NCBI GenBank assembly: GCA_965229335.1
Contig: OZ245874.1
Span: forward strand, 6,882,001-6,946,000
DNA length: 64,000 nt
DNA from: JAFKFH01 sp017307375
GTDB taxonomy: Bacteria; Pseudomonadota; Alphaproteobacteria; Ferrovibrionales; Ferrovibrionaceae
Direction of reading: 5' to 3'
The notes below the pieces were generated by a model. It made no database searches. It saw only the letters and a list, made by a program, of their open reading frames with translations, and was not told where the DNA came from. Both the position numbers and the translations under genes were made by a program. Positions 7,968 through 16,545 of the stretch are shown in pieces. The first letter of the stretch is position 1. Every line of letters starts with the position of its first letter.

Positions 7968-9748
7968 GGCTGCTCCAGCTCGTCGATGAACCGCCCGATC
8001 AGGTCTAGGCCCTTGGACCAGAAGGCCGGGTCGGTGGCGTCGAGACCGAACGGGGCCAGCAGTTCCTTGTGCCGCAGGGTGCCGCCCGCCCGCAGCATGG
8101 CGAAATACTTTTCGGCAAACCCGTCGGGCTGGGCCTCGTAGGCGGCGTACAGCGCGTTCACCAGGCAATCGCCGAAGGCATAGGCGTAGACGTAGAACGG
8201 CGCGTGGATGAAGTGCGAGATGTAGCACCAGTAATGGCGATAGGTGTCGTCGAACGAGAAGGCATCGCCGAGGCTTTCGGTCTGCACCGCCAGCCAGTGG
8301 GCGTCGAGATCCTCGACCGACAGCTCACCCTCGGCGCGGGCGGCATGGACACGGCGCTCGAATTCGTAGAACGCGGTCTGGCGCACCACGGTATTCAGCA
8401 TGTCCTCGACCTTGCGCGCCAGCATGATGCGGCGCTCGGTCCCCGAGGTCTGGGCCAGCAGGGCGCGGAACGTCAGCTGTTCGCCGAACACCGACGCGGT
8501 CTCGGCAAGCGTCAGCGGGGTATCGCACATCAGCGCACCCTGTTCGGCCGCCAGCACCTGGTGGACGCCGTGGCCCAGTTCATGGGCGAGCGTCATCACG
8601 TCGCGCAGCCGGCCCTGGTAGTTCAGCAGCAGATAGGGATGCGCGCTCGGCACCGTCGGATGGGCGAAGGCGCCGCCGGCCTTGCCCGGCCGGGCCGGCA
8701 CGTCGATCCAGTTCTTCTCGAAGAACTGCCGGCCGAGATCGGCCAGGCGCGGCGAAAACCGGCCATAGGCATCCAGCACGGTCTTCTCGGCCTCGCGCCA
8801 GGGTACGCTGCGCTCGTCGGCCTCGGGCAATGGTGCGTTGCGGTCGTAATGGGCGAGCTTGTCGAGGCCGAGCCATTTGGCCTTCAGGCGATAGTAGCGA
8901 TGCGACAGCCGCGGATAGCTCTCGCGCACCGCGGCGGCCAGAGCGGCCACGGTTTCTTCCTCGACGAAATTGGCGAGATGGCGGCTGGCCGCCGGCGTCG
9001 GGAACTTGCGCCACTTGTCCTCGACCGCCTTGTCCTTGACGATCGTGTTCATCACCAGGGCGATCGTGCGCACGTCGTGGTCGAAGACGTGGTCGAGCGC
9101 GACCGCGGTCTCGGCGCGCAGGACGCGGTCGGGTTCGGACAGATTGGCCAGCGCCTGCTCCAGGCTCAGCTCCTGCCCGCGCAGCGGCACGCGCCAGCCC
9201 GCCAACATTTCGTCGTAGAGGCGAACCCAGGCCGCCGAACCGGTCACCGACTTGTCGAGCAGCAGCGCCTCGAGATCGTCGCCGAGCTGATGGGGACGGA
9301 ACGACCGCACGTCGCGCAGGAACGGCTCGTAATGGCGCAGGCCGGACGAGGCTTCGTACTTCGCCGCGAGATCGGCATCCTCGATCCGGTTCAGTTCCAG
9401 CGTGAAGAACAACAGCGCCGAATAGACCTCGTTCAGCGCTTCGCGCGTGGTCTGGGCAAAGCGGCCGCGGGCGGCGTCGGTCAGGTCCTCGGCATGGTAG
9501 AGCCCGGCATAGGAGCCGATGCGGCCGAGCCGGTCCTGCTGGCGTTCGTAGTCGGCGATCGCGGCGGCCAGCGCATCGCCGTCGAGTTCGCCGATGCGGC
9601 CCTTGTAGCGGGCCGCGTAGGCCTCGGCCTCGGCCTTGGCCGCGGCGATATCGGCCTTCAGCGCCGGGGCGTCGGGGCCGGCATAGAGATCGGTCAGGTT
9701 CCAGGTCGGCAGGGGGCCGAGATCCTCGGCCGCGATGTTTCCGGTCAT
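7964..9748 (-). CDS. pepF: M3-family oligoendopeptidase F
   Basis: Encodes 594 residues from ATG at 9748, the conserved start of the pepF/M3 family region (LPTWNLTDLYAGPDAP). The zinc motif HELGH is at residues 389-393 and the third ligand lies in LTLAETASVFGE. The C-terminal YWCYISHFIHAPFYVYAYAFG stretch is typical. It is a cytosolic metallopeptidase that degrades short peptides. The gene overlaps the downstream UbiB-like gene and follows two thioesterase genes on the same strand after a 44-base gap, so a shared transcript is likely. Confidence 0.95.
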   Translation of the reverse strand: MTGNIAAEDLGPLPTWNLTDLYAGPDAPALKADIAAAKAEAEAYAARYKGRIGELDGDALAAAIADYERQQDRLGRIGSYAGLYHAEDLTDAARGRFAQTTREALNEVYSALLFFTLELNRIEDADLAAKYEASSGLRHYEPFLRDVRSFRPHQLGDDLEALLLDKSVTGSAAWVRLYDEMLAGWRVPLRGQELSLEQALANLSEPDRVLRAETAVALDHVFDHDVRTIALVMNTIVKDKAVEDKWRKFPTPAASRHLANFVEEETVAALAAAVRESYPRLSHRYYRLKAKWLGLDKLAHYDRNAPLPEADERSVPWREAEKTVLDAYGRFSPRLADLGRQFFEKNWIDVPARPGKAGGAFAHPTVPSAHPYLLLNYQGRLRDVMTLAHELGHGVHQVLAAEQGALMCDTPLTLAETASVFGEQLTFRALLAQTSGTERRIMLARKVEDMLNTVVRQTAFYEFERRVHAARAEGELSVEDLDAHWLAVQTESLGDAFSFDDTYRHYWCYISHFIHAPFYVYAYAFGDCLVNALYAAYEAQPDGFAEKYFAMLRAGGTLRHKELLAPFGLDATDPAFWSKGLDLIGRFIDELEQP

Positions 9749-9792
9749 TCTCTCGGGCTCCTCGGGGCACACGCCCCTATAGATAGGGCGCG

Positions 9793-10224
9793 TCAGGCGA
9801 TCAGGAAGTGGGCATGGGCGGCGGCGACCGGTTTTGCGCGGTCTTCCTGCCAGGCTTCGACCCGGACATTGGCGACGCGACGGCCGTGCTTGGTGACGCT
9901 GCCGCGGGCAAACGTCAGGATCGGCCGGGCCGAGCGCAGGTAGTCGATGGTGATGTTGATCGTCTTGGGCAGGATCTCGGCTTCCGAGGTCATGATCAGT
10001 TCGACGATCGCCGCCGATTCGAGCAAGGCGCCGACGACGCCGCCGTGCAGCGCCGGCAATCGCGGATTGCCGATCAGCCGGGGATCTTCCGGCAACTGGC
10101 AGAACGAGCCCTCGGCATCGCGCCCGACCTGCAGCCCGAGGAAGCGGAAATAGGGAATGGCCGAGACGACATGGGCGGCATCGCCGGTCTCCTTGGCCCG
10201 CCGCACGGCGTCGAGCAGCGTCAT
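9793..10224 (-). CDS. PaaI-like hotdog thioesterase
   Basis: Encodes 143 residues from ATG at 10224, overlapping the upstream thioesterase stop as ATGA. The hotdog signature HGGVVGALLESAAIVEL (about 62-78) contains the HGG motif of PaaI-type acyl-CoA thioesterases, followed by INITIDYLRSARP. Products of this family hydrolyse acyl-CoA thioesters in the cytosol. The substrate is not readable. The tight coupling with a paralogous thioesterase suggests a heteromer or a duplicated gene pair. Confidence 0.88.
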   Translation of the reverse strand: MTLLDAVRRAKETGDAAHVVSAIPYFRFLGLQVGRDAEGSFCQLPEDPRLIGNPRLPALHGGVVGALLESAAIVELIMTSEAEILPKTINITIDYLRSARPILTFARGSVTKHGRRVANVRVEAWQEDRAKPVAAAHAHFLIA

Positions 10225-10721
10225 TGCGGCACCTTGGCATTCCTCGGGAACGGCACTTCGCCGGACGAACCGAGCATGAAAGTGGACGCGCAGGTGGCGA
10301 TCAGGTCGTCGGGTGTTCCCTCGTGATGGGCCCGGGCGCGCAGGAAGGCGATCGAGCGCGTCACCTTGTAGCATTCGGCCACCGCCAGCACGTCGAGCCC
10401 GGCAGTGGCGGGCTTGAGGTAGTCGATGCGCAGGTCGAGGGTGGCGATCGGCAGCAGCCGGCCCATCGCCATGAACACGGCAATACCGCAGACGCTGTCG
10501 ATCAGCGTGGTGATCACCCCGCCGTGCAGCGTGCCGGTCTCGGGATCGCCGATGAAGTCTTCGCGATAGGGCAGGCGCAGCGTGGCGGCGTTGCGCCCGG
10601 CGGTGACGAACTGCACGCCGAGCGCGCCGTAATGCGGAATGCCCCCGGAAACGATCGCCTGGATGATGGCGGGGTCGAGACCGTCGGGATCGAAGCTGCC
10701 GGGGGGCGGCGTGTCGGACAT
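10221..10721 (-). CDS. PaaI-like hotdog thioesterase (paralogue)
   Basis: Encodes 166 residues from ATG at 10721 (MSDTPPPGSFDPDG). An alternative ATG at 10736 overlaps the epimerase stop as ATGA and would add five residues. The core GTLHGGVITTLIDSVCGIAV plus LRIDYLKPA gives a hotdog fold with the HGG motif. It is related to the next gene, which overlaps by 4 bases, and probably arose by duplication. It acts on acyl-CoA thioesters of unknown chain type. It is the second gene of an epimerase-thioesterase-thioesterase-pepF run. Confidence 0.87.
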   Translation of the reverse strand: MSDTPPPGSFDPDGLDPAIIQAIVSGGIPHYGALGVQFVTAGRNAATLRLPYREDFIGDPETGTLHGGVITTLIDSVCGIAVFMAMGRLLPIATLDLRIDYLKPATAGLDVLAVAECYKVTRSIAFLRARAHHEGTPDDLIATCASTFMLGSSGEVPFPRNAKVPQ

Positions 10722-10732
10722 CGGCCGCTGCC

Positions 10733-11710
10733 TCATGCCATGTAGTAGTCGCGATACCATTGCACGAAACGCGGAATCCCGACATCGATCGGCGTCGACG
10801 GCTGGAAGCCGAGGTCCTGCTGGATCGCATCGATGTCGGCGGCCGAGGCGCGCACGTCGCCCGGCTGCATCGGCATCAGGTTGCGCCGGGCCGTCTTGCC
10901 CAGCGTCTGTTCCAGCACCGTCACCATCCGCTCGAGCGGTTCGGGACGGTGATTGCCGATATTGTAGAGCCGCGCTGGCGCCGCCTTGCCGTCATCGGCC
11001 GGGGGATGGTCGAGCACGGCGATCACCCCGGCGACGATGTCGTCGATATAGGTGAAATCGCGGCTCATCTCGCCGCCGTTGTAGAGGTCGATCGGCCGGT
11101 CTTCCAGGATCGCCTTGGTGAACAGGAACAGCGCCATGTCGGGCCGGCCCCAGGGCCCGTAGACGGTGAAGAAGCGCAGGCCGGTCTGGGGCAGGCGGTA
11201 GAGATGGGCGTAGGAATGCGAGATCAGTTCGTCGGCCCGCTTGGTCGCGGCGTAGAGCGAGACCGGCTGGTCGACCCGGTCTTCGACCGAGAACGGCAGC
11301 TTCTCGTTGCCGCCATAGACCGACGACGACGAAGCATAGACGAAATGCCGGGTCTTCAGCGCCCGCGCCAGTTCCAGCATCACCGTATGGCCCAGCACGT
11401 TCGACTGGATATAGGCAAACGGGTTGGTCAGCGAATAGCGCACGCCGGCCTGGGCGGCGAGATGGATGATCCGGTCGATGCCGGGATGGCTGGCGCCCAG
11501 CCCGAGAATGGCATCGCGATCGGAAATGTCGGCCTCGACGAACGTGAACGCGCCGAACGCACCGAGCCGCGCCAGGCGGGCGCGCTTCAGCCGGACGTCG
11601 TAATAATCGTTGACGTTGTCGACCCCGACCACCCGCTCGCCCCGCGCCAGCAGCGCGGTGGCCACGTGATAGCCGATGAAGCCGGCAACGCCGGTGACGA
11701 GAACCGTCAT
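10733..11710 (-). CDS. NAD-dependent sugar epimerase, UDP-glucuronate 4-epimerase-like
   Basis: Encodes 325 residues from ATG at 11710, with GGAGGGG just upstream. A GTG three bases earlier is possible. This is an extended SDR: the NAD-binding GVAGFIGYHVA is at the N-terminus, the catalytic SSSSVYGGN and YAATK (Tyr-x-x-x-Lys) follow, and RFFTVYGPWGRPDMA is typical of UDP-glucuronate 4-epimerases. It interconverts UDP-glucuronate and UDP-galacturonate for surface polysaccharide in the cytosol. No other sugar genes are adjacent. The genes downstream are thioesterases, so operon context adds little. Confidence 0.9.
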   Translation of the reverse strand: MTVLVTGVAGFIGYHVATALLARGERVVGVDNVNDYYDVRLKRARLARLGAFGAFTFVEADISDRDAILGLGASHPGIDRIIHLAAQAGVRYSLTNPFAYIQSNVLGHTVMLELARALKTRHFVYASSSSVYGGNEKLPFSVEDRVDQPVSLYAATKRADELISHSYAHLYRLPQTGLRFFTVYGPWGRPDMALFLFTKAILEDRPIDLYNGGEMSRDFTYIDDIVAGVIAVLDHPPADDGKAAPARLYNIGNHRPEPLERMVTVLEQTLGKTARRNLMPMQPGDVRASAADIDAIQQDLGFQPSTPIDVGIPRFVQWYRDYYMA

Positions 11711-11998
11711 CACCCCTCCAAATCTCTCAGGCGCGCGGGAAGATAGACCGGACCGGCCGCCCCGTCACCACCTGACATCCGTTCGCTCCCGATGGTGTGA
11801 GATTCAGGTGATTTTGCCGCTTTCGGCGGCAAATCACAGAAATCGCGCAATATCCTTGTCGTTTTATCAGGCAAGTAGAAACAGAATATCGCAAGAAGAG
11901 GAAAAAATGAAAAAAGGTCAATACTACTTACCTAATTGACATTGATCAGTCTCCGCCCTAGTGTTTGAACAAGTCCATATGGGAGGACAGAGCCAGCC
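11711..11998. promoter_or_regulatory. Divergent intergenic region between epimerase and indolepyruvate oxidoreductase
   Basis: These 288 bases contain no supported gene. The middle is AT-rich compared with the flanks. A near-perfect inverted repeat (TGATTTTGCCG at 11809-11819, CGGCAAATCA at about 11826-11835) could be an operator or terminator. The oxidoreductase promoter is annotated separately. Confidence 0.45.
11936..11964 (+). promoter_or_regulatory. Sigma-70 promoter of the indolepyruvate oxidoreductase gene
   Basis: A perfect -35 hexamer TTGACA (11936-11941) is followed after 17 bases by TAGTGT (11959-11964). The gene starts at 11999 with GGGAGGA as ribosome site around 11981-11987, so the predicted leader is short. 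The -10 is weak, which fits a promoter that needs an activator or is only moderately strong. Confidence 0.6.
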
Positions 11999-14900
11999 AT
12001 GACGCTCGCCAATGTAACGCTCGACGACAAATACGCGCTCGACAAGGGCCGGGTGTTCCTGACCGGCACGCAGGCCTTGGTCCGCCTGCCGCTGATGCAG
12101 CGTCAACGCGATCTGGCCGACGGGCTGAACACTGCCGGCTTCATCTCCGGTTACCGCGGCTCACCGCTCGGCATGTTCGACCAGTCGCTGTGGAAGGCGA
12201 AGAAGTTCCTCAAGGAGAGCCATATCCACTTTCAGCCCGGGCTGAACGAGGATCTGGCCGCGACCTCGGTCTGGGGCAGCCAGCAGCTCAATCTTTTCCC
12301 CCAGGCGCGCTATGACGGCGTGTTCTCGATGTGGTACGGCAAGGGCCCGGGCGTCGACCGCTCGATGGACGTGATCCGCCATGCCAATGCCGCCGGCACG
12401 TCCAGGCATGGCGGCGTGCTGCTGCTGATCGGCGACGACCACGCCGCGGCCTCGTCGACCGTGCCGCACCAGAACGAACACAACATGATGTCGGTCATGG
12501 TGCCGATGCTGAACCCGGCCAGCGTCCAGGAATATCTGGACTACGGCCTCCTCGGCTGGGCGATGAGCCGGTTTTCCGGCTGCTGGGTCGCGTTCAAGTG
12601 CCAGACCGAAACCGTCGAGAGCTCGGCGTCGGTCCATGTCGACCCGTCGCGGCTGCAGATCATCCTGCCGGAGATCGAGATTCCCACCGGCGGCCTCAAT
12701 ATCCGCTGGCCCGACGCGGTGCTCGAGGCGGAAGACCGGCTGCAGCGCCACAAGGTCTATGCGGCGTTGGAATTTGCCCGCGCCAACAAGCTCGACCGCA
12801 TCGTCATCGACGCGCCCAGGCCCAGGCTCGGCATCATCACCACCGGCAAGTCCTATCTCGACGTCCGCCAGGCGTTCGACGATCTGGGAATCGACGACAA
12901 GCTGGCCGCCGAGATCGGCATCCGGCTCTACAAGGTCGGCATGGTCTGGCCGCTGGAGCGCGAGGGCGCCCGCCACTTCGCCGAAGGGCTCGAGGAAGTC
13001 CTGGTCGTCGAGGAGAAGCGGGCGGTCATCGAGAACCAGCTGAAGGAACAGCTCTACAACTGGCGCGAGGACGTGCGCCCCCGCGTCGTCGGCAAGTTCG
13101 ACGAGAACCGGGCGTGGCTGTTGCCGGCCTCGGGGGAGCTGACGCCGTCGATCGTCGCCCGCGTCATCGCCGCGCGGATCCGCCGCTTCTACAATTCGGC
13201 CCGCATCGAGGAACGGCTGGAGCTGATCGAGGCCAAGGAACGCGCGCTGAGCACCGCGACCGCGAGCGTGCCGCGCATTCCCTATTTCTGCTCGGGCTGT
13301 CCGCACAACACCTCGACCAAGGTGCCGGAGGGAAGCCGGGCGGTCGCCGGCATCGGCTGCCACTACATGGCGGTATGGATGGACCGCTCGACCGCGACCT
13401 TCACCCAGATGGGCGGCGAAGGCACCCCGTGGATCGGTCAGGCGCCGTTCACCGACGAGAAGCACGTCTTCACCAATCTCGGCGACGGCACCTACTATCA
13501 CTCCGGCCTGCTGGCGATCCGCGCCGCGGTCGCCTCCGGCGTCAACATCACCTACAAGATTCTCTACAACGACGCCGTCGCGATGACCGGCGGCCAGCAC
13601 CATGACGGCCCGCTGACCCCGCGCGACATCGCCTTCCAGGTTCATGCCGAAGGCGTGAAGAAGATGGTCGTCGTCACCGACGAGCCGGACAAGTACCCGG
13701 TCGGCTACGACTGGCCGGCCGGCGTCACGGTCCATCATCGCGACGAACTGGACCGGCTGCAGCGTGAATTCCGCGAGGTCGAGGGCTGCACGGTCATCAT
13801 CTACGACCAGACCTGTGCGGCCGAAAAACGCCGCCGGCGCAAGCGCGGCACCTTCCCCGACCCGGACAAGCGCCTGTTCATCAACGAACTGGTCTGCGAA
13901 GGCTGCGGCGATTGCGGCGTCGCCTCCAACTGCGTCGCCGTCGAACCCGCCGAGACCGAGTTCGGCCGCAAGCGCCGGATCAACCAATCGAGCTGCAACA
14001 AGGACTTCTCCTGCGCCAACGGCTTCTGCCCGAGCTTCGTGTCGGTCGAGGGCGGGCGGCTGAAGCGGGCCAAGGTCGCGCGCAACAAGGAAGCCGCCAA
14101 CGATCCGTTCGCTGCGCTGACCCCGCCGGCCCTGCCCGCGCTGGACGAGCCTTACAACATTCTGATCACCGGCGTCGGCGGCACCGGCGTCGTCACCATC
14201 GGCGCGGTGCTCGGCATGGCCGCGCATATGGAAGGCAAGGGCGTCACCGTTCTCGACCAGACCGGCCTGGCGCAGAAGAACGGCGCGGTCATCTCGCATT
14301 TCCGCGTGGCGGCCAATCCGGAAGACATCCATGCCGTGCGCATCGCCACCGCCGATGCCAACCTGCTGCTCGGCTGCGACATGCTGGTCGCCGGCTCGAA
14401 CGACGCGCTGTCGCGGCTGCGCTCGGGGCAGACGCATGCCGTCATCAACAGCCATCTGACCCCGACCGCCGCCTTCACCCGCGCCCCCGACATGAACTTC
14501 CGCGAGCGCGAGACGCTCGAGGCGATCCGGCGCGGGGCCGGCGACAACCTGTCGGAATTCCTCGATGCCACCCGCATCGCCACCGCGCTGATGGGCGATG
14601 CCATCGCCTCGAACATGTTCCTGCTGGGTCATGCCTTCCAGCGCGGCCTGATCCCGATCTCCGGCGAGGCGATCGAGAAGGCGATCGAGCTGAACGGCGC
14701 GGCGGTCGAATCGAACAAGCGGGCCTTCGCCTGGGGTCGGCTGAATGCGGTCGACCCGCGTGCGGTCGAGGCCGCGGCCAAGCCGCAGATGCCGGCCGAG
14801 CGGGAGCCGGTCGCCCAGACGGTCGACGATATCGTCGCCAAGCGGATGGCCTTCCTGACCGACTACCAGGACGCCGCCTATGCACGCCGTTACGCCGACC

Positions 14901-15481
14901 TGGTGGCCAGGATGCGCAGTGCCGAGGAAACCCGCGCGCCCGGCTCGGACAAGCTGGCCGAGGCGGTGGCGCGCTACGCCTTCAAGCTGATGGCCTACAA
15001 GGACGAATACGAGGTCGCCCGGCTCTACACCTCGGGCGATTTCAAGAAGGCGCTCGACGCGCAGTTCGAGGGCGATTACCGGCTGAAGTTCCATCTCGCC
15101 CCGCCGGCCTTCGCCCCGCGCGACCCGGTGTCGGGCAAGCTGAAGAAGATCCAGCTGGGCGGCTGGACGATGACCGCGTTCAAGGCGCTGGCCAAGATGA
15201 AGCGGCTGCGCGGTACCGGTCTCGACATCTTCGGCCGGACCGAGGAACGGCAGACCGAGCGCCGGTTGATCGATGACTACGTCGCGCTGGTCGACGAAAT
15301 CGCCCGCACGGTCACGCCGGCGACCGCGAACCTCGCCGTGGCGCTCCTCAAGCTGCCCGAGGAGATACGGGGCTACGGCCATGTCAAGGAAGCGAACCTG
15401 AAGAAGGCCGAGGCACGCAAGGCCGAGTTGCTGGCCGCCTATCGCAACGGTGGTGCGCCGGCCGCGCAGGCTGCCGAATAG
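11999..15481 (+). CDS. Indolepyruvate ferredoxin oxidoreductase, fused alpha/beta form
   Basis: Encodes 1160 residues with a strong ribosome site. The order is: pyrimidine-type domain with GFISGYRGSPLGMFD (about 47-60); the TPP-binding region starting at C431 (CSGCPHNTSTKVPEGS) and running to LYNDAVAMTGGQ; an iron-sulphur segment CEGCGDC (633-639) with a further cysteine set SCNKDFSCANGFC; and a C-terminal gamma domain with GVGGTGVVTIG near residue 723. The enzyme decarboxylates indolepyruvate, and usually phenylpyruvate and related aryl 2-oxoacids, to the aryl-acetyl-CoA while reducing ferredoxin. Single-chain fusions of this length are normal in proteobacteria. It stands alone with its own promoter and terminator. 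Confidence 0.95.
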   Translation: MTLANVTLDDKYALDKGRVFLTGTQALVRLPLMQRQRDLADGLNTAGFISGYRGSPLGMFDQSLWKAKKFLKESHIHFQPGLNEDLAATSVWGSQQLNLFPQARYDGVFSMWYGKGPGVDRSMDVIRHANAAGTSRHGGVLLLIGDDHAAASSTVPHQNEHNMMSVMVPMLNPASVQEYLDYGLLGWAMSRFSGCWVAFKCQTETVESSASVHVDPSRLQIILPEIEIPTGGLNIRWPDAVLEAEDRLQRHKVYAALEFARANKLDRIVIDAPRPRLGIITTGKSYLDVRQAFDDLGIDDKLAAEIGIRLYKVGMVWPLEREGARHFAEGLEEVLVVEEKRAVIENQLKEQLYNWREDVRPRVVGKFDENRAWLLPASGELTPSIVARVIAARIRRFYNSARIEERLELIEAKERALSTATASVPRIPYFCSGCPHNTSTKVPEGSRAVAGIGCHYMAVWMDRSTATFTQMGGEGTPWIGQAPFTDEKHVFTNLGDGTYYHSGLLAIRAAVASGVNITYKILYNDAVAMTGGQHHDGPLTPRDIAFQVHAEGVKKMVVVTDEPDKYPVGYDWPAGVTVHHRDELDRLQREFREVEGCTVIIYDQTCAAEKRRRRKRGTFPDPDKRLFINELVCEGCGDCGVASNCVAVEPAETEFGRKRRINQSSCNKDFSCANGFCPSFVSVEGGRLKRAKVARNKEAANDPFAALTPPALPALDEPYNILITGVGGTGVVTIGAVLGMAAHMEGKGVTVLDQTGLAQKNGAVISHFRVAANPEDIHAVRIATADANLLLGCDMLVAGSNDALSRLRSGQTHAVINSHLTPTAAFTRAPDMNFRERETLEAIRRGAGDNLSEFLDATRIATALMGDAIASNMFLLGHAFQRGLIPISGEAIEKAIELNGAAVESNKRAFAWGRLNAVDPRAVEAAAKPQMPAEREPVAQTVDDIVAKRMAFLTDYQDAAYARRYADLVARMRSAEETRAPGSDKLAEAVARYAFKLMAYKDEYEVARLYTSGDFKKALDAQFEGDYRLKFHLAPPAFAPRDPVSGKLKKIQLGGWTMTAFKALAKMKRLRGTGLDIFGRTEERQTERRLIDDYVALVDEIARTVTPATANLAVALLKLPEEIRGYGHVKEANLKKAEARKAELLAAYRNGGAPAAQAAE

Positions 15482-15495
15482 CTGACGATATTCCT

Positions 15496-15521
15496 GCCGC
15501 GGGATCCGGAGATCCCGCGGC
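15496..15521 (+). terminator. Hairpin after the indolepyruvate oxidoreductase gene
   Basis: A perfect 11-bp stem (GCCGCGGGATC at 15496-15506, its complement at 15511-15521) with a four-base loop begins 15 bases after the stop. No T tract follows, so termination may need Rho or may be partial. It ends 3 bases before the first PhoB-type half site. Confidence 0.65.
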
Positions 15522-15523
15522 CG

Positions 15524-15574
15524 CTGTCATCGATGAGAAAATAAGCCGTCATCTGTCCGTCATCGAACTGCCTT
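15524..15574 (+). promoter_or_regulatory. Phased PhoB half-site array (Pho box) ahead of the lipid-remodelling operon
   Basis: Heptamers matching the PhoB half-site CTGTCAT lie at 15524 (CTGTCAT, exact), 15546 (CCGTCAT), 15557 (CCGTCAT) and 15568 (CTGCCTT). All are in register on an 11-base period, with one degenerate unit at 15535. The pair 15546-15563 has the classic 7+4+7 Pho-box layout with six of seven matches in each half. A TATAGT at 15614-15619 may be the -10. The array is upstream of plcP/agt-like genes, which in other bacteria are PhoB targets. Confidence 0.72.
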
Positions 15575-15672
15575 CATAAAAATTTCACCTGACTTCGGCT
15601 TTTGCCTACAACATATAGTGGCCCTGTGGATTAAGGACCCGGACAAATTCGTCTGGTACAGGAGCCGCGCCG

Positions 15673-16545
15673 ATGACGATGACGCTGCGCCCGCATCGCT
15701 ACCGGGCGATCTGGATTTCCGACGTCCATCTCGGTACCCGTGGCTGCAAGGCCTATTTCCTGCTCGATTTCCTGCGCGCCACGCACAGCGACGCGCTCTA
15801 CCTGGTCGGCGACATCGTCGATGGCTGGCGCCTGAAGAAGTCGTGGTACTGGCACCAGTCGCATAACGACGTGGTCCAGAAGATCCTGCGCAAGGCGCGC
15901 AAGGGCACGCGGGTCGTCTACATCCCCGGCAATCACGACGAGGCGCTTCGCGACTATACCGCGCTGCAGTTCGGCGGCATCGAGGTGATGGCCGAGGCCA
16001 TTCACGAGACGGTCGACGGCAGGCGCCTGCTGGTCATTCACGGCGACCAGTTCGACGGCGTCATGCGCTATGCCAAGTGGCTCGCCTTCCTGGGCGACGC
16101 CGCCTACACGATGGCGCTGGCGCTGAACACCTGGTTCAACCACGCCCGCCTCAAACTGGGCCTGCCCTACTGGTCGCTGTCGGCCTATCTGAAGCACCGG
16201 GTCAAGAACGCGGTCGCCTATGTCTCGGAATTCGAGACCGTGGTCGCGGCCGAGGCGCGGCGGCGGCGGGTCGACGGGGTGGTCTGCGGCCATATCCATC
16301 ATCCGGAGATCCGCGAGATCGACGGCATCCTCTATTGCAACGACGGCGACTGGGTCGAAAGCTGCTCGGCCCTGGTCGAGCATCTCGACGGCCGGCTGGA
16401 AATCCTGCGCTGGGCCGACATCCGCGGCACCGTGCCGATCGGCAACCTGTCCTTTCCAGGAACCGACACCGACCACCATGACGAACCCGACCTGTTGCCG
16501 CTGCCCGAGCCGGCCAACAGCGTCGACCTGCCGCGACCGGCATGA
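15673..16545 (+). CDS. Metallophosphoesterase, PlcP-like phospholipase C (often labelled UDP-2,3-diacylglucosamine diphosphatase)
   Basis: Encodes 290 residues, with AGGAG ahead of the ATG. It carries the calcineurin-like metal motifs in order: SDVHLG (D17, H19), GDIVDGW (46-52), GNHDE (86-90), IHGDQFD and GHIHHPEI. LpxH-type annotation is usual for this superfamily. The coupled glycosyltransferase, the ATGA overlap and the PhoB array point instead to PlcP, which removes the phosphate head group from phosphatidylcholine or similar lipids to give diacylglycerol when phosphate is scarce. The role is inferred from family and context, since the motifs do not separate PlcP from LpxH. Confidence 0.78.
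   Translation: MTMTLRPHRYRAIWISDVHLGTRGCKAYFLLDFLRATHSDALYLVGDIVDGWRLKKSWYWHQSHNDVVQKILRKARKGTRVVYIPGNHDEALRDYTALQFGGIEVMAEAIHETVDGRRLLVIHGDQFDGVMRYAKWLAFLGDAAYTMALALNTWFNHARLKLGLPYWSLSAYLKHRVKNAVAYVSEFETVVAAEARRRRVDGVVCGHIHHPEIREIDGILYCNDGDWVESCSALVEHLDGRLEILRWADIRGTVPIGNLSFPGTDTDHHDEPDLLPLPEPANSVDLPRPA

Noticed and set aside
12161..15382. A 1073-codon open frame antisense to the indolepyruvate oxidoreductase gene
   Set aside because: Composition is typical of antisense shadow frames (runs of Arg, Asp, Gly, His), with no motif and a strong gene on the other strand.
15673..16545. Naming the phosphoesterase lpxH
   Set aside because: Motifs are shared by the superfamily, and operon partner plus PhoB array favour PlcP. 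Gene symbol left empty.
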